Shown here: piece after piece, positions 42,473 through 49,766 of the stretch
How positions within the stretch are numbered: position 1 is the stretch's first letter
How the letters are laid out: each line of letters opens with the position of its first letter
Assembly (NCBI GenBank): GCA_963802355.1
Contig: CAWDIV010000024.1
Coordinates: 248,001 to 312,000 of the forward strand
Direction of reading: 5' to 3'
Origin: SG8-41 sp963802355
Lineage (GTDB): Bacteria > Pseudomonadota > Gammaproteobacteria > Burkholderiales > SG8-41
Length of the DNA stretch: 64,000 nt
The notes under the pieces: model-generated
What the model saw: only the letters and a program-made list of their open reading frames with translations
Databases searched by the model: none
Told to the model about the DNA's origin: nothing
Position numbers and translations under genes: made by a program

Positions 42473-43807
42473 TTACTGTTTGACAGCGGCCACCGCGGCG
42501 TCCATGGCGGCGCCCAACCCGTCCGCGATCTCCGCGACGTGGCTCTCGCCGATGATGAACGGAGGCGCGAGCAGCACATGGTCCCCGCGCTGCCCGTCTA
42601 TCGTGCCGCCCATCGGGTAGCACATCAGGCCGCGCGCCATGGCTTCGCGCTTCACCGCCTGGTTGAACCTCAAGGCCGGGGCGAACGGCTCCTTGATCAC
42701 GCGATCGGCCACGAATTCGATACCGAGAAACAGCCCGCGCCCGCGAATGTCTCCTACGTGAGGGTTGCCCGCAAGACGCGCCTCCAGCGCGGCGCGCAGC
42801 GTCAACCCCTGCTTCACCACGTTGTCGAGCAACCGTTCATCGTGTACGGTGCGTTGGACGGCGAGCGCCGCCGCGCACGCGATCGGGTGGCCGAGATAAG
42901 TGTGCCCGTGCTGGAAAAATCCGCTACCGTTCCGGATCGCGTCGAAAATCTTTCCGGATACCAGCGTGGCGCCGATCGGCTGATAGCCGCCACCCAGCCC
43001 TTTGGCGATCACCGTAATGTCGGGAGCGACGCCCTCCTGCTCGTAGGCGAATAGGGAGCCGGTCCGGCCCATGCCGCACATCACCTCGTCGAGGATCAGC
43101 AGCACGCCGTAGCGATCGCAGATCTCGCGGATGCGCCGGAAATAACCTGGAACAGCCGGCACCGCGCCCAGGGTCGCACCCGAGATGGTTTCCGCGACGA
43201 AGGCGATCACCCGGCCGGGACCGGCCTTAAGTATGGCCTGCTCGAGTTCGTCCGCCACCCGCACGCCGTACTGGTGCTCGCTTTCCCCTTCCTTGCGATC
43301 GCGGTAGGCGTAACACGGAGCGATATGCCCGGCGCCGATCAGCAATGGCCTGAACTGCGCGCGCCGCCAGGCATTGCCGCCGACCGCCAGGGCCCCGAGT
43401 GTATTGCCGTGATAGCTCTGCCGGCGCCCGATGAAATGCGACCGGTCCCGTTGCCCGATCTCGAGGAAGTACTGGCGCGCGAGCTTGAGAGCAGCTTCTA
43501 TGCCCTCCGATCCGCCGGAAACGAAATAGACGCGCTCGTAGGCCCCGCCCGTGGCTGCAATCAGCCAATCGGCGAGTTCCTCCGCCGGTTCACTGCTGAA
43601 GAACGACGTATGCGCGTAAGCGAGCTTGTCGGCCTGCGCCTTGATCGCTTCGATCACCGCCGGATGTCCATGGCCCAGACAGGAGACCGCGGCGCCCCCG
43701 GACGCGTCGAGATAGCGGTTGCCCGCCCGGTCCGTCAGATACACGCCTTGGCCAGACACCGCGATCGGCGGCTCGGTGCGTGCACTACGGTGAAATACGT
43801 GACTCAT
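42473..43807 (-). CDS. Class III (PLP-dependent) aminotransferase
   Basis: 444 residues, full length. The PLP lysine is in 'PDITVIAKGLGGGYQPIGAT'. The cofactor-contacting Asp is in 'GVLLILDEVMCGMGRTGSLF', and 'VYFVSGGSEGIEAALKLARQ' gives the phosphate-binding turn. It belongs to the omega-amino acid/aspartate-aminotransferase-like group, with amino donor unknown. It is inserted between merR and tRNA-Pro, which are often adjacent in Betaproteobacteria. Confidence 0.92.
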   Translation of the reverse strand: MSHVFHRSARTEPPIAVSGQGVYLTDRAGNRYLDASGGAAVSCLGHGHPAVIEAIKAQADKLAYAHTSFFSSEPAEELADWLIAATGGAYERVYFVSGGSEGIEAALKLARQYFLEIGQRDRSHFIGRRQSYHGNTLGALAVGGNAWRRAQFRPLLIGAGHIAPCYAYRDRKEGESEHQYGVRVADELEQAILKAGPGRVIAFVAETISGATLGAVPAVPGYFRRIREICDRYGVLLILDEVMCGMGRTGSLFAYEQEGVAPDITVIAKGLGGGYQPIGATLVSGKIFDAIRNGSGFFQHGHTYLGHPIACAAALAVQRTVHDERLLDNVVKQGLTLRAALEARLAGNPHVGDIRGRGLFLGIEFVADRVIKEPFAPALRFNQAVKREAMARGLMCYPMGGTIDGQRGDHVLLAPPFIIGESHVAEIADGLGAAMDAAVAAVKQ

Positions 43808-43906
43808 CCGGGAATCTTGAACCGCATGACAAGCCCGTTCCAGCCTCCTTGATTCCCGGATAAATTCTGAGGTAAGGATTAGGCTGGATGCTAGTCCGGC
43901 AGAATC

Positions 43907-44275
43907 CTAGGCGCGCAGCAAGTCGAGCACGCTCTTCAATTCCTTGCGCAGGGACGCGAGGTTGGCGCGCGTAGGAGAGCGCGCGGCCTTCGCGGGCTCG
44001 GACACCAGCTCGTCGAGCCGGTTGCGCGCACCGCTGATGGTGAAGCCCTGGTCATAGAGCAGCTCGCGGATACGGCGGATGAGGAGCACTTCGTGATGCT
44101 GGTAGTAGCGCCGGTTGCCGCGGCGCTTTACGGGTTTCAGCTGCGTGAATTCCTGCTCCCAGTAACGCAGCACGTGCGGTTTCACGCCGCACAGCTCGCT
44201 CACTTCGCCGATGGTGAAGTAGCGCTTCGCCGGAATCGGCGGCAGCTGCGCCTTAGGACTTTGACTTGCTTCCAT
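43907..44275 (-). CDS. MerR family transcriptional regulator
   Basis: 122 residues. The DNA-binding HTH and wing are 'YFTIGEVSELCGVKPHVLRY', 'WEQEFTQLKPVKRRGNRRYY' and 'EVLLIRRIRELLYDQGFTIS'. The C-terminal part is a short coiled coil without effector cysteines. It overlaps ihfA by 23 bases, the standard pheST-ihfA-merR arrangement in Betaproteobacteria. The regulated genes are unknown. Confidence 0.92.
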   Translation of the reverse strand: MEASQSPKAQLPPIPAKRYFTIGEVSELCGVKPHVLRYWEQEFTQLKPVKRRGNRRYYQHHEVLLIRRIRELLYDQGFTISGARNRLDELVSEPAKAARSPTRANLASLRKELKSVLDLLRA

Positions 44276-44561
44276 GGTAATTCTGTTCCACCATCGCCTT
44301 CAGTTTCTGCGACGCGTGGAACGTCACGACGCGGCGCGCCGTGATCGGGATTTCTTCTCCCGTCTTGGGGTTCCTGCCCGGACGCTGCGGCTTGTCGCGC
44401 AGCTGGAAGTTGCCAAAGCCGGAGAGCTTGACGCCCTGTCCGTTCTCGAGCGCGAGCCGTACTTCTTCGAAGAACGATTCCACCATGTCCTTCGCTTCAC
44501 GCTTGTTGAAGCCGACCTTTTCAAATAGCAGATCGGCCAATTCGGCCTTGGTTAAGGTCAT
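44253..44561 (-). CDS. ihfA: Integration host factor subunit alpha
   Basis: 102 residues from ATG 44561. 'LTKAELADLLFEKVGFNKRE', 'FEEVRLALENGQGVKLSGFG' and 'NPKTGEEIPITARRVVTFHA' (the beta-arm that inserts into the minor groove) identify IHF-alpha. With IhfB it bends DNA in replication, recombination and transcription. It follows pheT by 11 bases, as is usual. Confidence 0.96.
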   Translation of the reverse strand: MTLTKAELADLLFEKVGFNKREAKDMVESFFEEVRLALENGQGVKLSGFGNFQLRDKPQRPGRNPKTGEEIPITARRVVTFHASQKLKAMVEQNYHGSKSKS

Positions 44562-44572
44562 GTTTTCCCCTT

Positions 44573-46927
44573 TCAACGGAATTTCGCGTTGAATTTGAGC
44601 TTCAGCACTTCGCGTAACTGCGCTACAGCCGACTCGACTTCCGCGTCCGTCAAAGTCTTGCGAGTATCCTGTAATAACACCCTGAATGCAAGACTCTTTT
44701 TTCCTTTTTCTACACCTGTACCGCGGTAACTGTCAAACAGGCCAATTTCGGTCACGATCGGCGGCTGGTGGCGCCGCAACTCCTCCAGTATCTCCTGGTA
44801 GCCCAGCCCCTCGTCGACTTCGGCGGCGATGTCGCGCCGCACCAGCGGGAATTTGGATATCTCGGTGTAGGCCGGCAGCGCGCGGGTGCTTATGGTGTCG
44901 TATTCGAGCTCGAACAGGACAGGCGCAGCCGGCAAATCATACTTCTGTTGCCAGCGCGGATGCAATTCCCCTATCCACCCGGCATATAGCCCGTCGCAGA
45001 CGATGGCCGCGCTTTTCCCCGGGTGCAGCGCCGGGTGTGCATGCGGCTGGAACAGCCCCGATCGCGGGGAAAGGACGGCCTCCACATCCGATTTCACATC
45101 ATAGAAATCGACTGCCCGCTTGGGGCTTCCCCATTGCTCGGGCAGCGCGTCTCCGTAAGCAATACCGCCGACGCGCACCGGCTGGCGATATGCCCCATCG
45201 GCCTCCGTCATGAAACAGCGCCCGATTTCGAACAACCGCACCCGAGACTGTCTGCGGCTTACGTTGTGCGCGAGAGTATGGATGAGGCTACCGGCCAGAC
45301 TGGAGCGCATGACGCTCATGTGGCTGGCTATCGGGTTGGCGAGCGCCACGGGCGTTTCGTTGCCGCACAAGTCGCGCTCCCATTCGGCATCCACGAAGCT
45401 GTAGCTCACGATCTCCTGGTAGTCCCGATGAACGAGAATCGTACGCAGCGCGGACACGTCGCGCCAGGTCTCCTCGACGGGGAGCATGACGGCAGGCGCG
45501 GTGGGGATCGCAGGAGGAATTCTGTCGTAGCCGTGAATCCGGGCAAGCTCCTCCACGAGGTCCTCTTCGATCGCGATATCGAAGCGGTACGTGGGGGGCG
45601 TGACCCGGAATTCGCCTTCCGCCGCCGAGAACTCGAAGCGCAGCCGCCGCAGGATATCGCTCACCGGTCCACGTTCGAGACGGATGCCGAGCAGCCGCTC
45701 GGCGCGTTTTATCCTCAATCGCACCGGATCGCGTGCCGGCAGCTGGGCCCGGCCTTCGCTCACCGGACCCGCGGCCCCTCCGCAGATTTCGATGACGAGC
45801 TGGGTGGCGCGTTCGAGGGCGCTGATCGTTCCACCGAAATCGACTCCGCGCTCGAAGCGATAGGCCGAGTCAGACCCGAAGCCCAGCAAGCGTGATTTGC
45901 CCGCGATCACCTCGGGCGCGAAGAAGGCGGCCTCGAGAAACACTTCGCGGGTAGCATCACTGACGGCGGTATCGAGCCCGCCCATGATCCCCGCGAGCGC
46001 GACTGCCTTGCGCTCGTCGGCGATCACCAGATAGTCCGGACCGAGCTCTGGCTTCGAGCCATTGAGCAACGTGAGCTTCTCGCCGGCCTTCGCGAAACGC
46101 ACACGGATGCCGCCGTCGAGCTTGGCAAAATCGAACGCGTGCAATGGCTGCCCGAGCTCGAGCATCACGTAATTGGTGATGTCCACCAGCGCGCTGATCG
46201 AACGGATACCGCTGCGCGCGAGCCGCCGCACCATCCATTCGGGGGTTGCGGCCCGCGCGTTCACCCCCCGCACGAGGCGCCCGCAGTAGCGCGGGCAGGC
46301 CTGCGGCGCGTCGATCGCCACCGGAAGTTTTTCGGTAACCGATGGCCGGGCCGCCTTCATCTCGGGCATCCGGAGGGGCGCCCCGCTTACCGCGGCCACT
46401 TCGCGCGCCACGCCCAGCAAGCTCAGGCAGTCGCCGCGGTTGGGTGTGGGCTTGAGCGTCAGGATCTGGTCATCGAGATCGAGCAGCTCCCGTACGCTGC
46501 GGCCCACCTCCACATCGCCAGGCAGTATGAGCAACCCTTCGGCATCCTCGGCAAGGCCGAGATCCTTGCTCGAGCACAACATGCCGTGCGATTCGACTCC
46601 GCGCACTTTCGCAACCTGGATGATCTTGCCGGTCAGTTGCGCGCCCGGGAGCGCGACCGGGACCTTGAGACCCGCCTTGGCGTTGGGCGCGCCGCACACA
46701 ATGGCGAGCGTTGCGGAACCGGTGCTCACCTGGCATACGGTCAGACGCTCGGCCTCGGGATGGCGTTCGACCTGTACCACCTCGCCCGCCACGACGTTGT
46801 CGAATGGCGGCGCCGCCGGCTCGATGGCTTCCACTTCCACGCCCGCCATCGTCAACGCTTGCGCGAGATCGCGTGTCGAGAGCGGAGGGTTGACGAAGGT
46901 GCGGAGCCAGTTTTCGGAGAACTTCAT
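44573..46927 (-). CDS. pheT: Phenylalanine-tRNA ligase beta subunit
   Basis: 784 residues, the normal length. The N-terminal EMAP-like tRNA-binding domain contains 'AERLTVCQVSTGSATLAIVC'. B3/B4 editing follows ('VDITNYVMLELGQPLHAFDF'), then B5, the catalytic-like core ('VLPVEETWRDV' type) and the C-terminal FDX-ACB domain ('KFPLVRRDIAAEVDEG'). With PheS it forms the (alpha-beta)2 enzyme charging tRNA-Phe. The pheS-pheT gap is unusually large (246 bases) and holds repetitive DNA. Confidence 0.97.
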   Translation of the reverse strand: MKFSENWLRTFVNPPLSTRDLAQALTMAGVEVEAIEPAAPPFDNVVAGEVVQVERHPEAERLTVCQVSTGSATLAIVCGAPNAKAGLKVPVALPGAQLTGKIIQVAKVRGVESHGMLCSSKDLGLAEDAEGLLILPGDVEVGRSVRELLDLDDQILTLKPTPNRGDCLSLLGVAREVAAVSGAPLRMPEMKAARPSVTEKLPVAIDAPQACPRYCGRLVRGVNARAATPEWMVRRLARSGIRSISALVDITNYVMLELGQPLHAFDFAKLDGGIRVRFAKAGEKLTLLNGSKPELGPDYLVIADERKAVALAGIMGGLDTAVSDATREVFLEAAFFAPEVIAGKSRLLGFGSDSAYRFERGVDFGGTISALERATQLVIEICGGAAGPVSEGRAQLPARDPVRLRIKRAERLLGIRLERGPVSDILRRLRFEFSAAEGEFRVTPPTYRFDIAIEEDLVEELARIHGYDRIPPAIPTAPAVMLPVEETWRDVSALRTILVHRDYQEIVSYSFVDAEWERDLCGNETPVALANPIASHMSVMRSSLAGSLIHTLAHNVSRRQSRVRLFEIGRCFMTEADGAYRQPVRVGGIAYGDALPEQWGSPKRAVDFYDVKSDVEAVLSPRSGLFQPHAHPALHPGKSAAIVCDGLYAGWIGELHPRWQQKYDLPAAPVLFELEYDTISTRALPAYTEISKFPLVRRDIAAEVDEGLGYQEILEELRRHQPPIVTEIGLFDSYRGTGVEKGKKSLAFRVLLQDTRKTLTDAEVESAVAQLREVLKLKFNAKFR

Positions 46928-46929
46928 AA

Positions 46930-47173
46930 ATCAACTAGAACTCTATAAATGGCTGATGGTTATTCGACCCCGCGCAAGGCGGAGGAGAAACACATTCTTC
47001 GCAAGTTAGTCGGTGCCGGGCCCAATTCTCGCGATCCTCTATCGTTAGGGTGTCAGGAACCCTAAACTCTAAGGTTCCTGACACCCTCGTACGCTCGATC
47101 AAGTCGCAATAACTATTGACGAATGGACCTCTCGCTTGTTTGCTTTTCCTGGCGGGCTTGGCGTCTTGGCGGT
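46930..47173. repeat. Hairpin element within the pheS-pheT spacer
   Basis: AGGGTGTCAGGAACC (47047-47061) and GGTTCCTGACACCCT (47073-47087) form a perfect 15-bp inverted repeat. Toward pheS, CGCCAAGACGCCAAG-type units occur on the minus strand (about 47150-47170). I recognise both as sequence types seen as dispersed intergenic repeats in many bacteria. No U-tract follows the stem, so it is not an obvious terminator. The element separates two cotranscribed genes. Confidence 0.7.
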
Positions 47174-48160
47174 TCAATTAAATTGCTTTAGAAAACGCAG
47201 GTCGTTCTCGAAGAAGAGCCGCAGATCGTTCACGCCGTAGCGCAGCATGGTCAACCGGTCCGGCCCCAAGCCGAAAGCAAACCCCTGGTATTTCTCGCTG
47301 TCGATATTCACGTTCTTCAGCACGTTCGGGTGGACCATCCCGGCGCCGCCCATTTCAAGCCACCCCTTCCCGAAGCTCATGTCGATCTCGGCGGAAGGCT
47401 CGGTGAACGGAAAGAACGAGGGCCGGAACCGCACCTGGAGGTCATCACGCTCGAAGAAGAGTTTCAAAAAATCGATCAGCACTCCCTTCAGATCGGCAAA
47501 GCTGACGCTTTCGTCGATCCACAGGCCCTCGATCTGATGGAACATCGGTGAGTGCGTCGCATCCGAGTCCACGCGATAAACCCGCCCCGGCGCGATGATC
47601 TTGATCGGCGGGCGGTGCCGCTCCATGTAACGAATCTGGATCGGCGAAGTGTGGGTGCGCAGCAGGTGCGCGCCGTCCGCCAGGTAGAACGTGTCGTGCA
47701 TCGAGCGCGCCGGGTGGTTTTCCGGCTGATTGAGAGCGGTGAAGTTGTAGTAGTCGGTCTCGATCTCTGGACCGTCGGCCACCGTGAAACCCATGGAGCG
47801 GAACAGCTCCTCGATACGCTGCAGCGTTCGGGTCACCGGGTGCAGTCCGCCCGTACCCAGGCCGCGGCCGGGCAACGTAACATCGAGCGCCTCTTCCGTG
47901 AGACGCTTGCCGAGCTTGCGCGACTGGATGCGCTCCCGTTCCAGGCGCAACGCGGTCTCGAGACGTTCCTTGGCGGCGTTCAACCTGCTGCCAAATGCGG
48001 GGCGGTCGGCGGCTGGGAGCCGCCCCAGACTCTTCTCGGCCTCCCGCAGCGCGCCCGCTCTGCCGAGATAGCGCGCCTTGGCCCGCTCGAGCTGATCGGC
48101 GTCTTCGATACCCGCAAACAGCGCGAGCGCCTCCGTTACGATGGCGTCAAGATCCTGCAT
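47174..48160 (-). CDS. pheS: Phenylalanine-tRNA ligase alpha subunit
   Basis: 328 residues. An N-terminal coiled coil ('ERAKARYLGRAGALREAEKS') precedes the class II catalytic core: 'HPARSMHDTFYL', motif 2 'GRVYRVDSDATHSPMFHQIE' and motif 3 'FGLGPDRLTMLRYGVNDLR'. It supplies the active site for Phe activation. The start ATG 48160 lies after an unusual spacer of CTAG-type repeats following rplT. Confidence 0.97.
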   Translation of the reverse strand: MQDLDAIVTEALALFAGIEDADQLERAKARYLGRAGALREAEKSLGRLPAADRPAFGSRLNAAKERLETALRLERERIQSRKLGKRLTEEALDVTLPGRGLGTGGLHPVTRTLQRIEELFRSMGFTVADGPEIETDYYNFTALNQPENHPARSMHDTFYLADGAHLLRTHTSPIQIRYMERHRPPIKIIAPGRVYRVDSDATHSPMFHQIEGLWIDESVSFADLKGVLIDFLKLFFERDDLQVRFRPSFFPFTEPSAEIDMSFGKGWLEMGGAGMVHPNVLKNVNIDSEKYQGFAFGLGPDRLTMLRYGVNDLRLFFENDLRFLKQFN

Positions 48161-48282
48161 ACTGGAAAACTAGGGGCTCGGGACTAGGGACTAGAGCTTG
48201 GGACTAGAGACTAGGACCAACTTCAAGGCCAGGGAATCGGGATTTTGCTAGGCCCTAGTCCCCAGTCCCTAGTCCCTGCTTC
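48161..48282. repeat. GGGACTAG repeat cluster between rplT and pheS
   Basis: Left part (48173-48214): several copies of GGGACTAG/AGACTAGG. Right part (48248-48277): the reverse complement, CCCTAGTCCCCAGTCCCTAG. The spacer can therefore form long hairpins. It lies inside an operon of essential genes. Confidence 0.65.
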
Positions 48283-48642
48283 TCAGGCGCCGAGGCTGGC
48301 TCTGGCCTTTTCCACGAACTTGGAAAACGCCGGCTTATCGAGCACGGCGATGTCGGCGAGCACCTTGCGGTCCACCACGACCGCTGCTTTTTTCAGGCCG
48401 TTCATGAACCGGCTGTACGTCATGCCGTGCTCGCGGGCCGCTGCGTTGATGCGCGCAATCCACAACGCCCGGAAATCGCGCTTGCGGTTGCGGCGGTCGC
48501 GATAGGCATACTGCCCGGCGCGCATCACCGCTTCGTTGGCGATACGGAATACGTTCTTGCGGCGGCCGCGGAAGCCCTTGGCCCGCGCGAGCACCTTCTT
48601 GTGGGCGGCGCGCGCAGTGACGCCGCGTTTGACTCTTGGCAT
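48283..48642 (-). CDS. rplT: Large ribosomal subunit protein bL20
   Basis: 119 residues starting 'MPRVKRGVTARAAHKKVLAR', with 'FRGRRKNVFRIANEAVMRAG' and 'RKRDFRALWIARINAAAREH'. bL20 is needed for 50S assembly and binds 23S rRNA. GGAGAACGCC precedes ATG 48642. It lies downstream of rpmI, separated by about 210 bases with hairpins. Confidence 0.98.
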   Translation of the reverse strand: MPRVKRGVTARAAHKKVLARAKGFRGRRKNVFRIANEAVMRAGQYAYRDRRNRKRDFRALWIARINAAAREHGMTYSRFMNGLKKAAVVVDRKVLADIAVLDKPAFSKFVEKARASLGA

Positions 48643-48819
48643 GGCGTTCTCCTAAGCAGCCTGCCGGACCTGACAGTCCGATCAGGCTGCTAACAGCAAA
48701 AACGGCTGTCGACTCGGAACGAAACCCGCCCGAACAGCCTGTTGATCTCAAATAAGAACAGGGATGACTCCTCATGACTATGATGCTTTCCAGCGATTTT
48801 CTTGCGCCGGTTTTGCCTG

Positions 48820-48853
48820 AGGAATTTGGCCGGACCAATCCGGGCAAATTCCT
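48820..48853. promoter_or_regulatory. Hairpin immediately after rpmI
   Basis: AGGAATTTGGCCGG (48820-48833) pairs with CCGGGCAAATTCCT (48840-48853) with one mismatch and a 6-base loop. It overlaps the rpmI stop and precedes rplT on the minus strand, with no T-run after it. It could modulate readthrough or mRNA processing between the two ribosomal genes. A second inverted pair, GCAGCCTG/CAGGCTGC, lies at about 48656-48691 near the rplT start. Confidence 0.5.
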
Positions 48854-49046
48854 AGTATGGCAGCATCACGCGCACGGAGCGCTGATCCGACGCGGACACG
48901 CCCGTCGTGCCGCGTAGATGCCGTTTGCGCTTGGTGTTTTTCTTCGTGAGGATGTGACGTAGAAACGCATGGCCACGTTTGATTCTGCCACCGGCGCGTT
49001 TCTTGAAACGCTTGGCGGCACCGCGTTTGGTCTTCAACTTCGGCAT
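48852..49046 (-). CDS. rpmI: Large ribosomal subunit protein bL35
   Basis: 64 residues: 'MPKLKTKRGAAKRFKKRAGG', 'RIKRGHAFLRHILTKKNTKR' and 'KRHLRGTTGVS'. This is the whole bL35, a very basic 50S protein. It is part of the infC-rpmI-rplT operon, which in other bacteria is autoregulated by bL20. Confidence 0.97.
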   Translation of the reverse strand: MPKLKTKRGAAKRFKKRAGGRIKRGHAFLRHILTKKNTKRKRHLRGTTGVSASDQRSVRVMLPY

Positions 49047-49109
49047 GGTCCTACCTCTTTTAGCTTAGCGCCGGGTGCCTGCCGCGCAGGACTTTCGGAA
49101 CCCGGACAA

Positions 49110-49739
49110 CTACTTCTTTGCTGCGTCTTCAGCCGCTTCCGCGGCTGCCGGCGCCGGAGCGCGCTTGGCCGGGGCTGCCGTCTTTTTCTCCGGCGGTTTC
49201 GCGGTTTTTTGTGGCATCTTTCCCTTCTTCGGGGCCAGCACCATTATGAGCTGCCGCCCTTCCATCTTTGGGTACTGCTCCACCGTGACTGATAGGGCTC
49301 GAGATCGTTCTTCACCCGTTCGATCAGACGGTGCCCCAGTTCCTGGTGGGCCATCTCACGGCCGCGGTAACGCAGCGTGATCTTTGCCTTGTCGCCTTCC
49401 TCGAGGAAGCGGGTCAGGTTGCGCAGTTTGATCTTGTAATCGCCCTCATCGGTGCCGGGACGAAACTTGATTTCCTTGACGATGATCTGTTTCTGCTTGA
49501 GCTTCGCTTCGTGCCGCTTCTTGCTCTCACGGGTACTTGAACTTCCCGTAATCCATGATGCGGCACACCGGCGGCATCGCCTGCGGTGCGATTTCGACAA
49601 GATCCAGCTCGGCTTCCTCCGCGGCCTTGTTGGCCGCCGCGATGCTCAAGATGCCGACCTGCTCGCCATTGGCGCCTATGACACGAACTTCCGCCGCGTT
49701 GATCTCGCCATTGATCCGCGGCTCCTTTTCCTGAGCGAT
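49110..49739 (-). CDS. infC: Translation initiation factor IF-3, two frameshifts, AUC start
   Basis: The frame from 49739 reads 'IAQEKEPRINGEINAAEVRV', 'DLVEIAPQAMPPVCRIMDYG' and 'KFKYP', then stops. Removing one C near 49541 continues 'ESKKRHEAKLKQKQIIVKEI', 'RPGTDEGDYKIKLRNLTRFL' and 'RYRGREMAHQELGHRLIERV'. A second indel near 49290 leads to 'VEQYPKMEGRQLIMVLAPKK' and an Ala/Lys/Pro-rich tail ending at 49110. No ATG, GTG or TTG fits. ATC 49739 follows GGGGG by six bases, matching the rare AUU/AUC starts by which infC controls itself. IF-3 is essential, so the two breaks are almost certainly sequence errors. Confidence 0.9.
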
Positions 49740-49766
49740 GTAAAACCCCCTTTTTCCCGTTTCCCG

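Noticed and set aside
47047..47087. Rho-independent terminator in the pheS-pheT spacer
   Set aside because: The stem is perfect but is not followed by a T-run on either strand, and it would cut an essential operon. A repeat element is more likely.
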